From: a virus
Virus record (IMG/VR): IMGVR_UViG_3300036859_001048
Location: 1 to 38,600 of that record
Length of the DNA: 38,600 bases
Direction: 5' to 3' (one strand)
How positions within the stretch are numbered: the first letter of the stretch is position 1; every line of letters begins with the position of its first letter. A program made the position numbers and the translations under genes. Shown one piece after another: positions 13,120 to 20,506 of the stretch. The notes under the pieces are model-generated. The model searched no databases and was not told the origin of the DNA. It saw nothing but the letters and a program-made list of their open reading frames with translations.

Positions 13120-13565
13120 TTCTTGTCTCTTCGGTCAGCGAAGGGTACGACACGAAGCCGAACAACGGGGACCTGGTTCGCTACTCGCGGGACCGCCTCG
13201 AGCGGCTGGTCCGGGGCGGCCTGGCGACGCTCTACGACCAGGCGATCGACGCCAGCGCCCGTCTGGCGTACGCCGAGCGCGTCACCCTGAGCGCCGCCGG
13301 CGGATTCGACGTCATCGCCGAGGATCCGGCGGACCGAATCGTCGAGAAGGCCGACATCGAGCTCGCGCTCGGGCACATCGGCCTCACCGACAAGCAGCGC
13401 GCGATGGGTGCCCTGCTTGCGATGGGTTGGACCTTCGCCGGCGCGGCGAGAGTCCTCGGAGTCCACCCGAACACCGTCCGGCGGCTCGTCGCCGGCGAAG
13501 GGGAGCGTCCCGGGCTCGCGGCGCGGCTCGAGGCGTTCCTGAACGGGCGGGAGGAGGTGCCGTGA
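13104..13565 (+). CDS. helix-turn-helix protein lacking a clear start codon
   Basis: The frame is open from 13104 but contains no ATG, GTG or TTG until an ATG well inside the protein near 13404. ATT 13119 or CTG 13173 are the only weak candidates. The protein quality is good: a helical N half (DRLERLVRGGLATLYDQAIDAS), then LTDKQRAMGALLAMGWTFAGAARVLGVHPNTVRRLVAGEG, a clear HTH. A GTG at 13100 in another frame would need a frameshift near 13130-13140. A sequencing error, a rare start or real decay are all possible. The stop overlaps the next GTG. Confidence 0.5.
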   Translation, partial: PGPLPILVSSVSEGYDTKPNNGDLVRYSRDRLERLVRGGLATLYDQAIDASARLAYAERVTLSAAGGFDVIAEDPADRIVEKADIELALGHIGLTDKQRAMGALLAMGWTFAGAARVLGVHPNTVRRLVAGEGERPGLAARLEAFLNGREEVP

Positions 13566-13744
13566 TCGTCCGCTGCGAGCCGCTCTTCCCCGGCGATGTC
13601 CGACCCGAGGGGTTCTGCGGGCGACTGTACGACGACGCTGAGGCGTGGACCATCTGCCCCCACGGTCCCCTATGGGCAGCGCTCGACGCCTACTGCCGCC
13701 AGCACGACCTGGTCGACTGCCGTCTTCACGGAGACCCTCCGTGA
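13562..13744 (+). CDS. hypothetical Cys-containing protein, 60 residues
   Basis: It begins at a GTG overlapping the previous stop, preceded by GGGAGGAGG. Four Cys and several His (VRCEPLF, GFCGRLY, WTICPHGPLW, YCRQHDLVDCRLH) suggest a compact metal-bound or disulfide fold. No named family was recognised. The stop overlaps the following GTG. Confidence 0.5.
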   Translation: MIVRCEPLFPGDVRPEGFCGRLYDDAEAWTICPHGPLWAALDAYCRQHDLVDCRLHGDPP

Positions 13745-13992
13745 GCGGCCTCATCATCCCAGGCGGAGGAGGTCTCGCGGTCCCGCCGGAGATCGTGATC
13801 GAGCGGCTGCAGAAAAAGCTCGCAGACGCGATCGAAGCGAACCGGGAGCTCGCCCGAGCGAACGAGTTCCTGCGTCGACGTCTCGCTGAGCGGACCGGCC
13901 AGTCGGCCGGGGTGGCTACGCTCAGTCGCCAAGACCGTCGCCGCGCGGCGCGGATGGCCCGCAAGCCGCGATCCCCGGAGGCCCCGAAATAG
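13741..13992 (+). CDS. small coiled-coil protein
   Basis: An 83-residue protein from a GTG overlapping the previous stop. After a Gly-rich N terminus (VSGLIIPGGGGLAVPPEI) it has one long heptad-like helix (IERLQKKLADAIEANRELARANEFLRRRLAERTG) and then a basic tail (RQDRRRAARMARKPR). The layout suggests a dimeric nucleic-acid-binding or scaffold-like helper. Function unknown. Confidence 0.55.
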   Translation: MSGLIIPGGGGLAVPPEIVIERLQKKLADAIEANRELARANEFLRRRLAERTGQSAGVATLSRQDRRRAARMARKPRSPEAPK

Positions 13993-14075
13993 CCGCCTGC
14001 TCGGCTGGTCTGTCCGGGCTCGCCTCCTGCGCCGAGCCCACGTTCGGGCGTCGGCTCTGCTCCTATCACCGCAGG

Positions 14076-14393
14076 ATGGGCGCCGGGCTCATCTCGCTGC
14101 ACCCGGCGACGGTCCACGCCGTACGAACAGGCTCCGAGGGGGACCGAGCACGATCAGCCCCGTACGTTGTCGCTCTGCGGGCCGACCGCGCTGACATCGC
14201 GGCAGCCGGTGGCCGGGCCGAGCTGCGGGACCATCGGCGAGATCTCGAGGCGCTCCTTCTCCTCGCTGCGGCCGGCGAGCTCGCCGCCTGGCTGTCTACG
14301 ATCGTAGACAGAACCCTTCACACGATTTCCGTGCCGCCTGACCAGGCAAAACGAAAGACCCGGCGTCAGATTCGAGTGTGGCGCTCGCTATGA
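14076..14393 (+). CDS. hypothetical protein, possibly longer at the N terminus
   Basis: 105 residues from ATG 14076. The same frame is open upstream and reads ACSAGLSGLASCAEPTFGRRLCSYHRR, a Cys/His pattern that looks like a genuine zinc site. The true start may therefore be a non-ATG codon near 13989-14010. The visible part is helical (DRADIAAAGGRAELRDHRRDLEALLLLAAAGELAAWL) with a basic C terminus. The perfect palindrome at 14292-14311 lies inside its coding sequence. Confidence 0.4.
   Translation: MGAGLISLHPATVHAVRTGSEGDRARSAPYVVALRADRADIAAAGGRAELRDHRRDLEALLLLAAAGELAAWLSTIVDRTLHTISVPPDQAKRKTRRQIRVWRSL
14292..14311. promoter_or_regulatory. 20-bp perfect palindrome, candidate operator
   Basis: CTGTCTACGATCGTAGACAG equals its own reverse complement over all 20 bases. 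It lies 158 bases before the ATG of the sigma-factor gene. The length and symmetry fit a dimeric regulator site; an RNA hairpin is also possible. Confidence 0.55.
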
Positions 14394-14468
14394 TGTGAAG
14401 TGGAAGGCCCTCACGCTCCGGCTCAACCCCTCCCACGCCACGACCCCGATCCCCCTCGGAGGTCCTGC

Positions 14469-15146
14469 ATGGCCGCATCCAAGGCCCCCGAGGGGGCGTC
14501 GGGAGGTACCGTGGCGCCTTCCACGCCCCCGCCAGAGCCTTGGCTGCTCCCCATGCTCCGTCGCCTCGCCCTCCGCGTGAGCAGGACTGCGGGTTGGCTC
14601 CTGCCGTCCGGCTCGCACGACTTCGCCGATCTGATGCAGGCTGGCGCAGTGGCGGTCCTCGAGGCCAGGAGAGGGTTCGACCCCAGCCGCGCGAGCTTCC
14701 AGACCTACGCCCGGGCGCGAGCACGCGGCGCGATGCTCGATCATGTCAGGCGCGCCACCTGGGGCGGGCGATCGCTGGACTACCGTCGCCGCTCGCTCCG
14801 CCGGTGGCTCACCTCGCTCGAGGAGTTGGTCGCCGAAGAGCGGTGGATCGAGTCTCAGATCGACCAGGATCTGGGGCCAGAGGCCAGGGCCGAGCTCGCC
14901 GATTGCCTCCGCCGTCTCGCGCCGGCGCTGGCAATGCTGGACGAAAAGTCTCGCTACGTGCTCACCCAGTACTTCTTCGGCCAGCGCACGCTCCAGGACA
15001 TCGCTCGCGACTTCGGCGTCACCGAATCGCGGGTTTCTCAGATCAAGAGCGCCGCGCTCGCGACCCTCAGGAAAACCCAAGGAGGCCCCGATGGGCAACT
15101 GGACGATCGTGATCCACGGCACCGGGCAGCATCACAACAACCATGA
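14469..15146 (+). CDS. FliA/WhiG-like phage sigma factor
   Basis: A 225-residue protein. ATG 14469 is chosen because GGAGGT (14458-14463) precedes it; a GTG at 14400 is also in frame. Region 2 spans about residues 50-96 (HDFADLMQAGAVAVLEARRGFDPSRASFQTYARARARGAMLDHVRR). Region 4 spans about 155-202 (MLDEKSRYVLTQYFFGQRTLQDIARDFGVTESRVSQIKSAALATLRK). Both are typical of the flagellar/sporulation type of sigma-70. It would redirect host RNA polymerase, most likely to the late genes just downstream. The last 56 bases overlap the next gene. This is an unusual gene to find in an HK97-type siphovirus. Confidence 0.85.
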   Translation: MAASKAPEGASGGTVAPSTPPPEPWLLPMLRRLALRVSRTAGWLLPSGSHDFADLMQAGAVAVLEARRGFDPSRASFQTYARARARGAMLDHVRRATWGGRSLDYRRRSLRRWLTSLEELVAEERWIESQIDQDLGPEARAELADCLRRLAPALAMLDEKSRYVLTQYFFGQRTLQDIARDFGVTESRVSQIKSAALATLRKTQGGPDGQLDDRDPRHRAASQQP

Positions 15147-15294
15147 CCCGAGCGACGCCGACGTCCTGGCGGTCGAGATGGTCGAGATGGTCCTCCGCGC
15201 GGGCCACCGCCTCGACTACGCGGACTTCACCAGCGGTGCGCGGCTCCCGCTCTTCCCATCCGCCGAGCAGCCAGCCCAACCGACAGCGCAGTAA
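15091..15294 (+). CDS. conserved small phage protein (HGTGxHHN type)
   Basis: A 67-residue protein with CCAAGGAGG as its ribosome binding site. It matches a widespread phage family whose members begin with a strand, then HGTGQHHNNHDPSDADVLAVEMVEMVLRAGHRLDYADFTSG. The conserved His and Asp residues in that stretch are all present. Its activity is unknown to me. It starts within the 3' end of the sigma gene, so the two are translated from one message. Confidence 0.7.
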   Translation: MGNWTIVIHGTGQHHNNHDPSDADVLAVEMVEMVLRAGHRLDYADFTSGARLPLFPSAEQPAQPTAQ

Positions 15295-15300
15295 TCGCGT

Positions 15301-16038
15301 GTGCTGGAAGCCTGGCTCTCGTGGGTGCGCGACGAGAGGCGCCTCGCGCCGCCGACGGTATTTAAATACCACCGTCAGCTCGAGAAGCTGAGGGGCCGGG
15401 TCGACCGTGCCCTTGAGGCCCTCGAGCAGGAGGAGCTGCGCGGCTATCTCGTGGCGGCTGGCGGCACCCCGTCGACGCTGGCCGGCCGGCTCGCAGCGTT
15501 GCGCTCGTTCTACGGGTTCCTCGTCCGCCGCGGCGCACGATCCGACGATCCGACGGCCGGCCTGGACCGGCCGCGGCTCCCTCGGCGCCTGCCCCGTCCC
15601 CTCGACGGCATCGAGGCCACGTTCGGCCGCCTAGACCATCGGTCGCGGCTCGCGGCGATCCTGCTTCGCGAGACAGGACTGCGCATCTCCGAACTTTGTA
15701 CTTTGTACTCGCCCCCGCCGGCGCCGGCGGTCCTGGTCATCCGGGGGAAAGGCGGTAAGGATCGCGTCATCCCGCTCACTGAGCTCGCCCGCGCGACGCT
15801 CGACGAGCTGGGCGGTCGCGTCGACGTGAGCCCCCGCACGATCCAGAGGCGGTTCCGCGCGGCGGGGTTCACCCCGCACCAGCTGCGCCATACGTTCGGA
15901 TGCGAGCTCGCCGCCGGCGGCGCAGACCTGGGCGAGATCCAGGACCTGATGGGCCACAGCTCGCCGGCGACGACGCGCGTCTACACCGCTTATGGGCTTG
16001 ACCGCCTGCGGCGGGCCCTCGATCGGAGGCCACGATGA
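15301..16038 (+). CDS. tyrosine recombinase (integrase or XerC/D-like)
   Basis: A 245-residue protein from GTG. The N domain (about 1-90) is the SAM-like core-binding fold (LEAWLSWVRDERRLAPPTVFKYHRQLEKL). The catalytic domain has R128 (GLRISEL), K150/K153 (GKGGKDR), H193 and R196 (HQLRHT), H219 (GHSSP) and the nucleophile Y228 (TRVYTAY). All six catalytic positions are present, so it should be active. It is short, without an arm-binding domain, which fits a Xer-like or minimal integrase. It could integrate the phage or resolve concatemers or dimers. No att site was identified. Confidence 0.85.
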   Translation: MLEAWLSWVRDERRLAPPTVFKYHRQLEKLRGRVDRALEALEQEELRGYLVAAGGTPSTLAGRLAALRSFYGFLVRRGARSDDPTAGLDRPRLPRRLPRPLDGIEATFGRLDHRSRLAAILLRETGLRISELCTLYSPPPAPAVLVIRGKGGKDRVIPLTELARATLDELGGRVDVSPRTIQRRFRAAGFTPHQLRHTFGCELAAGGADLGEIQDLMGHSSPATTRVYTAYGLDRLRRALDRRPR

Positions 16039-16292
16039 CCCTCGTCGAGGCAGCAACGATCTGGGAAGAGAACAAGCGGCTGATCGAGCAGGCCGAGCCC
16101 AAGCTCAAATCCGCAGCCAAGATCCTCAAGGAGCACTTCCGCCGCACCGGCAAGAGTCGCCGCGGCAACATCGGCTACGCGCTCACCACGTACAAGGCGC
16201 TGGACGTCAAGGCAGTCCGCGCCCACCTCGGCGACGACGTCGCCAAGTTCGAGGAGCGCCGCGAGCGAGAGACGCTTTCCCTTCTGCGATGA
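16035..16292 (+). CDS. hypothetical protein, 85 residues
   Basis: It overlaps the recombinase stop (ATGA). The protein is basic and helical (EENKRLIEQAEPKLKSAAKILKEHFRRTGKSRRGNIGYALTTYKALDVKAVRAHLGDDVAKFEERRERETLSLL). A similar helical segment with the GYALTTYKALD core appears in phage proteins near replication genes, but I know no function. Its stop overlaps the next ATG. Confidence 0.55.
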   Translation: MTLVEAATIWEENKRLIEQAEPKLKSAAKILKEHFRRTGKSRRGNIGYALTTYKALDVKAVRAHLGDDVAKFEERRERETLSLLR

Positions 16293-16585
16293 ACCACCGG
16301 GCAACCTCGTATCACGTCAACCAGGTCATCAAGATCGCGCTGCGCGAGGTCGAGCTCTTCAACGTTGAAGGGGTCGGCTACGCGACCGTCCCGGTCCTCG
16401 AGGACGGTCGCGAGAGCGCAACCTGGCCGGTCTCGTCGCCAGCGTTCGCCGAATGGATCATCCGCCGGTTCATTGCGATCCACGGATTCCTTCCGCTCGG
16501 GGGCTTCAAAGCCCTGCTCCGCATCGAGGAGCTGACGCTCAGTAAGCCGGCGCAGCCTCGAGACGCGCTCCCATGGCTGGCCTGA
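16289..16585 (+). CDS. small protein resembling a primase/helicase-associated domain
   Basis: A 98-residue protein. The core ATVPVLEDGRESATWPVSSPAFAEWIIRRFIAIHGFLP resembles a segment seen within phage and island primase-helicase proteins (TWPvrS..Fr.Wl...f....G..P). Here it stands alone with no catalytic region. It may be a DNA- or nucleotide-binding adaptor, but the role is inferred from this motif alone. It overlaps the preceding gene by four bases. Confidence 0.5.
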   Translation: MNHRATSYHVNQVIKIALREVELFNVEGVGYATVPVLEDGRESATWPVSSPAFAEWIIRRFIAIHGFLPLGGFKALLRIEELTLSKPAQPRDALPWLA

Positions 16586-16586
16586 C

Positions 16587-16883
16587 GTGCCGAACCGGGC
16601 GCCGAGGTTCTGCCTGCGGTGCGGTGCGAAGACACCGCGCGGCGACTATTGCCCCGGGCACCGCCCGGGCCACCGCCGGCTCCGAGAGGATCCGGCCTAC
16701 CGGGCAGCGCAGCGTGCCTCAAGGGCCTGGCTCGGCCGACCTTGCCCCCTGTGCGGGCAGCTGATGACGTCGGAGAACCCGCCGACCGTCGATCATGTCG
16801 TACCCCTCGCCGCCGGCGGAGGAAACGAGCCGGGCAACCTCCGGGTCGTCTGCCGTCGCTGTAACTGCGGCCGGCGGGGGTAG
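16587..16883 (+). CDS. HNH endonuclease next to terminase
   Basis: A 98-residue protein from GTG. The N-terminal knuckle has C9, C12, C22 and H25. The HNH domain has CPLC (53-56), D69-H70 (VDHVVPLAAGGGN), N84 and CRRC (89-92). Small HNH proteins immediately upstream of terminase are a recurrent feature of cos-packaging HK97-type phages, where they help the large subunit cut DNA ends. It is a different protein from the HNH nuclease at 1085. Confidence 0.8.
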   Translation: MPNRAPRFCLRCGAKTPRGDYCPGHRPGHRRLREDPAYRAAQRASRAWLGRPCPLCGQLMTSENPPTVDHVVPLAAGGGNEPGNLRVVCRRCNCGRRG

Positions 16884-16935
16884 GGGGGTCGAATCGCTGC
16901 CGAGCGTTAATCCCCGCACCGCGCAGTCACGGCGC

Positions 16936-16953
16936 GTGAATTCGCGAGTTCAC
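16936..16953. promoter_or_regulatory. 18-bp imperfect dyad upstream of terminase
   Basis: GTGAATTCGCGAGTTCAC is a near-palindrome, with one mismatched pair, in an AT-richer patch (16936-16968) of the about 97-base gap before 16981. Further TTCAC/GTCAC words flank it. It is a candidate operator, late promoter region or part of cos; which one cannot be settled here. Confidence 0.4.
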
Positions 16954-16980
16954 CCGATTTATTCACCGCCGGAGGCTCTC

Positions 16981-17085
16981 ATGCGACAGGTGCGAGACGC
17001 GCTCCCGTGGATCCTGGTGACGCTCGCCGTGCTCACGGCGACGGTGATCCTGGCCTGGGCCATGGCGGAGCAGTTCGCTCCGTGA
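16981..17085 (+). CDS. 34-residue single-span membrane peptide
   Basis: The ATG has CCGGAGG upstream as ribosome binding site. The product is MRQVRDALPWILVTLAVLTA followed by TVILAWAMAEQFAP, one hydrophobic helix with a short charged N terminus. It overlaps the start of the terminase small subunit by four bases. No function assigned. Confidence 0.5.
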   Translation: MRQVRDALPWILVTLAVLTATVILAWAMAEQFAP

Positions 17086-17534
17086 GGCCGGGCCCGAAGC
17101 CGAAACCCAAGCTCCGCCTGGTCAGTGGCCGCTCGCCCGGACGCCGGCGGGCTCGGGGGAGCGTCAAGCCGAAGCCCCGGGCGCCGGCGCCGCCGAGCTG
17201 GCTGCGCGCCGAGGCCAAGGCCGAGTGGCGACGCGTGGCCCCCGAGCTCGATCGCCTCGGCCTGCTCGCGCTGCTCGACCGGGCCAGCCTCGCCGTCTAC
17301 TGCGAGGGCTGGGCCACCTACGTCGACGCGCAGCGCGACGTCGACCGCCGCGGTGCGCTGGTCAAGGGCCATCGCAAGCAGCAGGTCAAGAACCCGTCGC
17401 TCCAGATCGCTCGAGATCAGGCGCAGCTCCTGCGGGCGCTCGCAGCTGAGTTCGGCCTGACACCTTCCTCCCGAGCGCGCCTCGGGGCGCCGGAGGTGGG
17501 CGATGAGGGAGACGAGGACATCTTCGACGCGTAA
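17082..17534 (+). CDS. terS: terminase small subunit (P27-like)
   Basis: A 150-residue protein from a GTG overlapping the previous stop. A basic, Pro-rich N terminus (RPGPKPKPKLRLVSGR) precedes the helical core of the P27-type small terminase (SWLRAEAKAEWRRVAPELDRLGLLALLDRASLAVYCEGWATYVDAQRDVDRRGALVKGHRKQQVKNPSLQIARDQAQLLRALAAEFGLTPSSRARL). It recognises phage DNA for packaging. It ends inside the start of the large subunit (32-base overlap). The assignment rests on the PSLQIARDQAQLLRALAAEFGLTPSSRARL signature and the neighbour. Confidence 0.9.
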   Translation: MRPGPKPKPKLRLVSGRSPGRRRARGSVKPKPRAPAPPSWLRAEAKAEWRRVAPELDRLGLLALLDRASLAVYCEGWATYVDAQRDVDRRGALVKGHRKQQVKNPSLQIARDQAQLLRALAAEFGLTPSSRARLGAPEVGDEGDEDIFDA

Positions 17535-19146
17535 AGCACCACCGCGCCCGCCTCGCGGCGTCCCCCGTCCGCTGATCTGGACGGGCGAGCCCTGGCGGGT
17601 CCCCGGCGCCTGGTTCGACGAGGAAGCGGTCGCCCGAGTGCTGCGGTTCTTCTCTCACCTGCGCCACGTCAAGGGACGCTGGGCCGGGCGCGCGCTCGAG
17701 CTCGACCCATGGCAGGTCTGGTACCTGATCCGGCCGGTCTTCGGCTGGAAGCACCCCGACGGGACCCGGATCATCCGCACCGCCTGGTGGGAGTTCCCAC
17801 GCAAGAACGGCAAGTCGACGATCTCCTCCGGGATCGGGCTGTACTTGACCTGCGCGGATCGCGAGCCCGGGGCGGAGGTCTACGCGGCGGCGATCGACAA
17901 GGTGCAGGCACGCGCGGTCTTCGACCCTGCGGCGGCGATGGTCCGCGGCGCGCCGGCGCTGCGCCGGCGCCTGGTCCCCTACCGCGACGCGATCGCGTTC
18001 CGGGCCACGAACTCCAAGTTCGAGGTGCTGTCGGCGGACGCGCTCCAGAAGCACGGACTGAACGTCCACGGCGTCGTGGTCGACGAGGTCCACGTCCACA
18101 AGACCCGCGACCTGATCGACACGCTCGAGTCTGGAACCGGATCGCGCGACCAGCCGCTGGTGGTCTTCATCACCACCGCCGACGCCGGCGAGCCCGACAC
18201 GATCTACAACGAGAAGCGGAACTACGCCGAGCAGGTCGCCACGGGAGTCGTCGATGACCCCAGCTTCTACGCCGTCATCTACGCCGCGCGCAAGGGCGAC
18301 GACCCCTTCTCCGAGCGAACGTGGGAGAAGGCGAACCCCGGCATCGACGTCACCGTCAAGCGCGACTACCTACGCAAAGAGGCCGCGCGCGCCCAAGCGA
18401 CCCCGGCGTGGCTGAACAGCTTCCTCCGGCTCCATCTGGGGATCCGCACCAAGCAGGTCTCGAAGTGGGTGCCGCTCCTGGCGTGGGATCGCTCCGCCGG
18501 GATGGTCGATGAGGCCGAGCTGCGCGGACGTGCCTGCTACGGGGGCCTCGACCTCGCCTCAACCACGGACGTGGCGGCGCTCTGCTGGGCCTTCCCCTTC
18601 GACGACGGGCTCTACCGGGCCATCTGGCGGATGTGGATCCCGTCCGAGCGCATCGCCGATCTCGACCAGCGAACGGCCGGGCAGGCATCGGTCTGGGTGC
18701 GAGAGGGGTGGCTGCGCACGACGCCGGGCTCCGTCATCGACTACTCGGCGATCCGGGCGCAGATCGAGGAGGACGCCTCGAGCTTCGAGGTCCGGGAGAT
18801 CTCCTTCGACCCGTGGCAGGCGCACCAGATCGCCCAGGAGCTCGCAGACGACGGCCTCGAGATGGTGGAGCACCGGCAGTCGATGCAGCACATGTCGGCG
18901 CCGACCAAGGAGCTGGAGCGCCTGGTGCTCGCCCACAAGCTCGCACACGGGGGGAACCCCGTGGCGCGCTGGATGTTCGACAACGTCGCGGTGAAGGTCG
19001 ACGAGAACGGCAACGTCAAGCCCGACCGCCGCCACTCCGGCGACAAGATCGACGGCATCGTCGCGCTGGTGATGGCGATCGGCGCGGCTACCCGCACCGG
19101 CGGCACCGATGAGGCGTTCGCCATCATCGTCGGAGGTGACGAGTGA
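17503..19146 (+). CDS. terL: terminase large subunit, HK97 type
   Basis: A 547-residue packaging motor. The ATPase domain has Walker A PRKNGKST (99-106) and Walker B VVVDEVH (191-197) with acidic D194/E195. The nuclease domain begins YGGLDLAST (D350) with D356 next, and the late DKIDGIVALVMAIG carries a further acidic residue. The full-length match to the Terminase_1 family of HK97-like phages is clear. It overlaps the small subunit and is followed directly by a membrane-protein gene and the portal. Confidence 0.95.
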   Translation: MRETRTSSTRKAPPRPPRGVPRPLIWTGEPWRVPGAWFDEEAVARVLRFFSHLRHVKGRWAGRALELDPWQVWYLIRPVFGWKHPDGTRIIRTAWWEFPRKNGKSTISSGIGLYLTCADREPGAEVYAAAIDKVQARAVFDPAAAMVRGAPALRRRLVPYRDAIAFRATNSKFEVLSADALQKHGLNVHGVVVDEVHVHKTRDLIDTLESGTGSRDQPLVVFITTADAGEPDTIYNEKRNYAEQVATGVVDDPSFYAVIYAARKGDDPFSERTWEKANPGIDVTVKRDYLRKEAARAQATPAWLNSFLRLHLGIRTKQVSKWVPLLAWDRSAGMVDEAELRGRACYGGLDLASTTDVAALCWAFPFDDGLYRAIWRMWIPSERIADLDQRTAGQASVWVREGWLRTTPGSVIDYSAIRAQIEEDASSFEVREISFDPWQAHQIAQELADDGLEMVEHRQSMQHMSAPTKELERLVLAHKLAHGGNPVARWMFDNVAVKVDENGNVKPDRRHSGDKIDGIVALVMAIGAATRTGGTDEAFAIIVGGDE

Positions 19147-19310
19147 TGATCGGGAGCCTCGCTGAGATCCTCGGTTTTGGCTCGCTCGTCGCCGGAGTCG
19201 TCTACAGGTTCGGGGCCGGGTGGGGCCTGATCGTCGGCGGCGCCGGGCTGATCGTAGGGGCCGCCCTCGCCGGCGGCCGGCCCCCGGAAACACAGCGGCC
19301 TGAGGGATGA
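19143..19310 (+). CDS. small two-helix membrane protein
   Basis: A 55-residue protein from a GTG overlapping the terminase stop; an ATG at 19146 is the alternative. Two hydrophobic Gly-rich spans (ILGFGSLVAGVVYRF and GWGLIVGGAGLIVGAALAGG) precede a short charged tail. Small membrane proteins occur at this place in several siphoviruses; their job is unknown. Its stop overlaps the portal start. Confidence 0.55.
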   Translation: MMIGSLAEILGFGSLVAGVVYRFGAGWGLIVGGAGLIVGAALAGGRPPETQRPEG

Positions 19311-20506
19311 GCGTCCTCGGCCGTTGGCTGGCCTCCCGCGCGGACCCGGTCAGCCTCGAGGAGTTCGGCGCGCTGCTCGCGCAGGGGCTCTCGGAACAGA
19401 CCCGCGCCGGCGTCCCGGTCGGCGTCCGCCGCGCGCTCGGCATCGCCGCGTGGTACTCGGGGGTCAGATATCTGTCCGAGACGATCGCCGGACTGCCCGT
19501 GCACACCTTCCGCGACGCGGGCGGGCGCCGGGAGCGCCGCGCGGACCCAGAGTGGCTCCAGCGGCCGGACGTCGAGACGCCGCGCTTCGCGCTCTTCGAG
19601 CACGACATGATGTCGCTGCTCCACCGGGGCAACGGCTACGCCTTCAAGCTCCGAAACGACATCGGTCAGGTGACGGGGCTCCGTCCTCTGCACCCCGACC
19701 GGGTCAAGGTCGGCCAGGCATCCGACGGCACGAAGGTCTTCCAGGTCAAGGTCCTGCGCGACGGCCAACCTGAGGCCGTCCCCTACACCTCGCGCGAGAT
19801 CCGACACATCCGAGGGCTCTCCTTCGACGGTGTGGTCGGGATCGACCCGATCCGCTATCACGCGGAGACGCTGGGTACCGTCGCCGCGGCGGATGAGTAC
19901 GCCGGCCGGTTTTTCCGCCAGGGGATGCACTCCAAGGGCTACGTCTCCCTCCCGCAGAAGCTCTCGCGCCTGCAGGCCGACGAGGTCAAGCAGGAGTGGA
20001 ATCGCTTTCACCAGGGGCTCCTGAAGGCGCACGAGATCGGGGTGCTCGGGGGAGGCGCCGAATACAAGACGATCGGGCTCGACCCCCAGCAGTCGCAGCT
20101 GCTCGAGTCGCGCCAGTGGGGAGTCCTCGAGGTCGCGCGGATCCTGCGGATCCCGCCGCACAAGCTCTACGAGCTCTCGCGCGCCACCTTCTCCAACATC
20201 AAGCAGCAGTCGACCGAGGCCGACGTCGACTCGATCCGGCCCTGGCTGGTGCGGATCGAGGCCTGGACCAATTTCGACCGGGACCTGCTCGTCGAGGGTA
20301 ACTTCATCGAGTTCCAGATCGAGGGGCTCCTCCGGGCCGACGTCAAGACCCGCTTCCAGGCCTACGCGATCGCGACGGGGTCGCATCCCTGGATGACGCC
20401 GGCGGAGGTCCGCCGCATCGAGAACCTTCCCGAGGTCGAAGGCCTCGACTTCGTCCCCAAGCCGCTGAACATGGGCGGCGCCGTCCCGCCAGGAGGCGAG
20501 GAATGA
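19307..20506 (+). CDS. portal protein, HK97 family
   Basis: A 399-residue protein, the usual length of the family. Landmarks are the N-terminal GIAAWYSGVRYLSETIAGLPVHTF, the LLHRGNGYAFKLRNDIGQVTGLRPLHPDRV domain, and the conserved IPPHKLYELSRATFSNIKQQSTEADVDSIRPWLVRIE region. The dodecameric ring forms the DNA entrance and binds terminase and head-tail proteins. The C terminus is short and Gly-rich. It is flanked by terminase and protease and overlaps both neighbours by four bases. Confidence 0.95.
   Translation: MSVLGRWLASRADPVSLEEFGALLAQGLSEQTRAGVPVGVRRALGIAAWYSGVRYLSETIAGLPVHTFRDAGGRRERRADPEWLQRPDVETPRFALFEHDMMSLLHRGNGYAFKLRNDIGQVTGLRPLHPDRVKVGQASDGTKVFQVKVLRDGQPEAVPYTSREIRHIRGLSFDGVVGIDPIRYHAETLGTVAAADEYAGRFFRQGMHSKGYVSLPQKLSRLQADEVKQEWNRFHQGLLKAHEIGVLGGGAEYKTIGLDPQQSQLLESRQWGVLEVARILRIPPHKLYELSRATFSNIKQQSTEADVDSIRPWLVRIEAWTNFDRDLLVEGNFIEFQIEGLLRADVKTRFQAYAIATGSHPWMTPAEVRRIENLPEVEGLDFVPKPLNMGGAVPPGGEE

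Noticed and set aside
13232-14117. Minus-strand frames opposite the 13104-13992 genes
   Set aside because: The + strand products show an HTH and a coiled coil; the minus products are basic shadows.
16937-16960. WhiG/FliA-type promoter (TAAA-N15-GCCGATAA) before terminase
   Set aside because: Only TGAA and CCCGATTT can be found, with a 12-base gap. The spacing and bases are not good enough to call a promoter.
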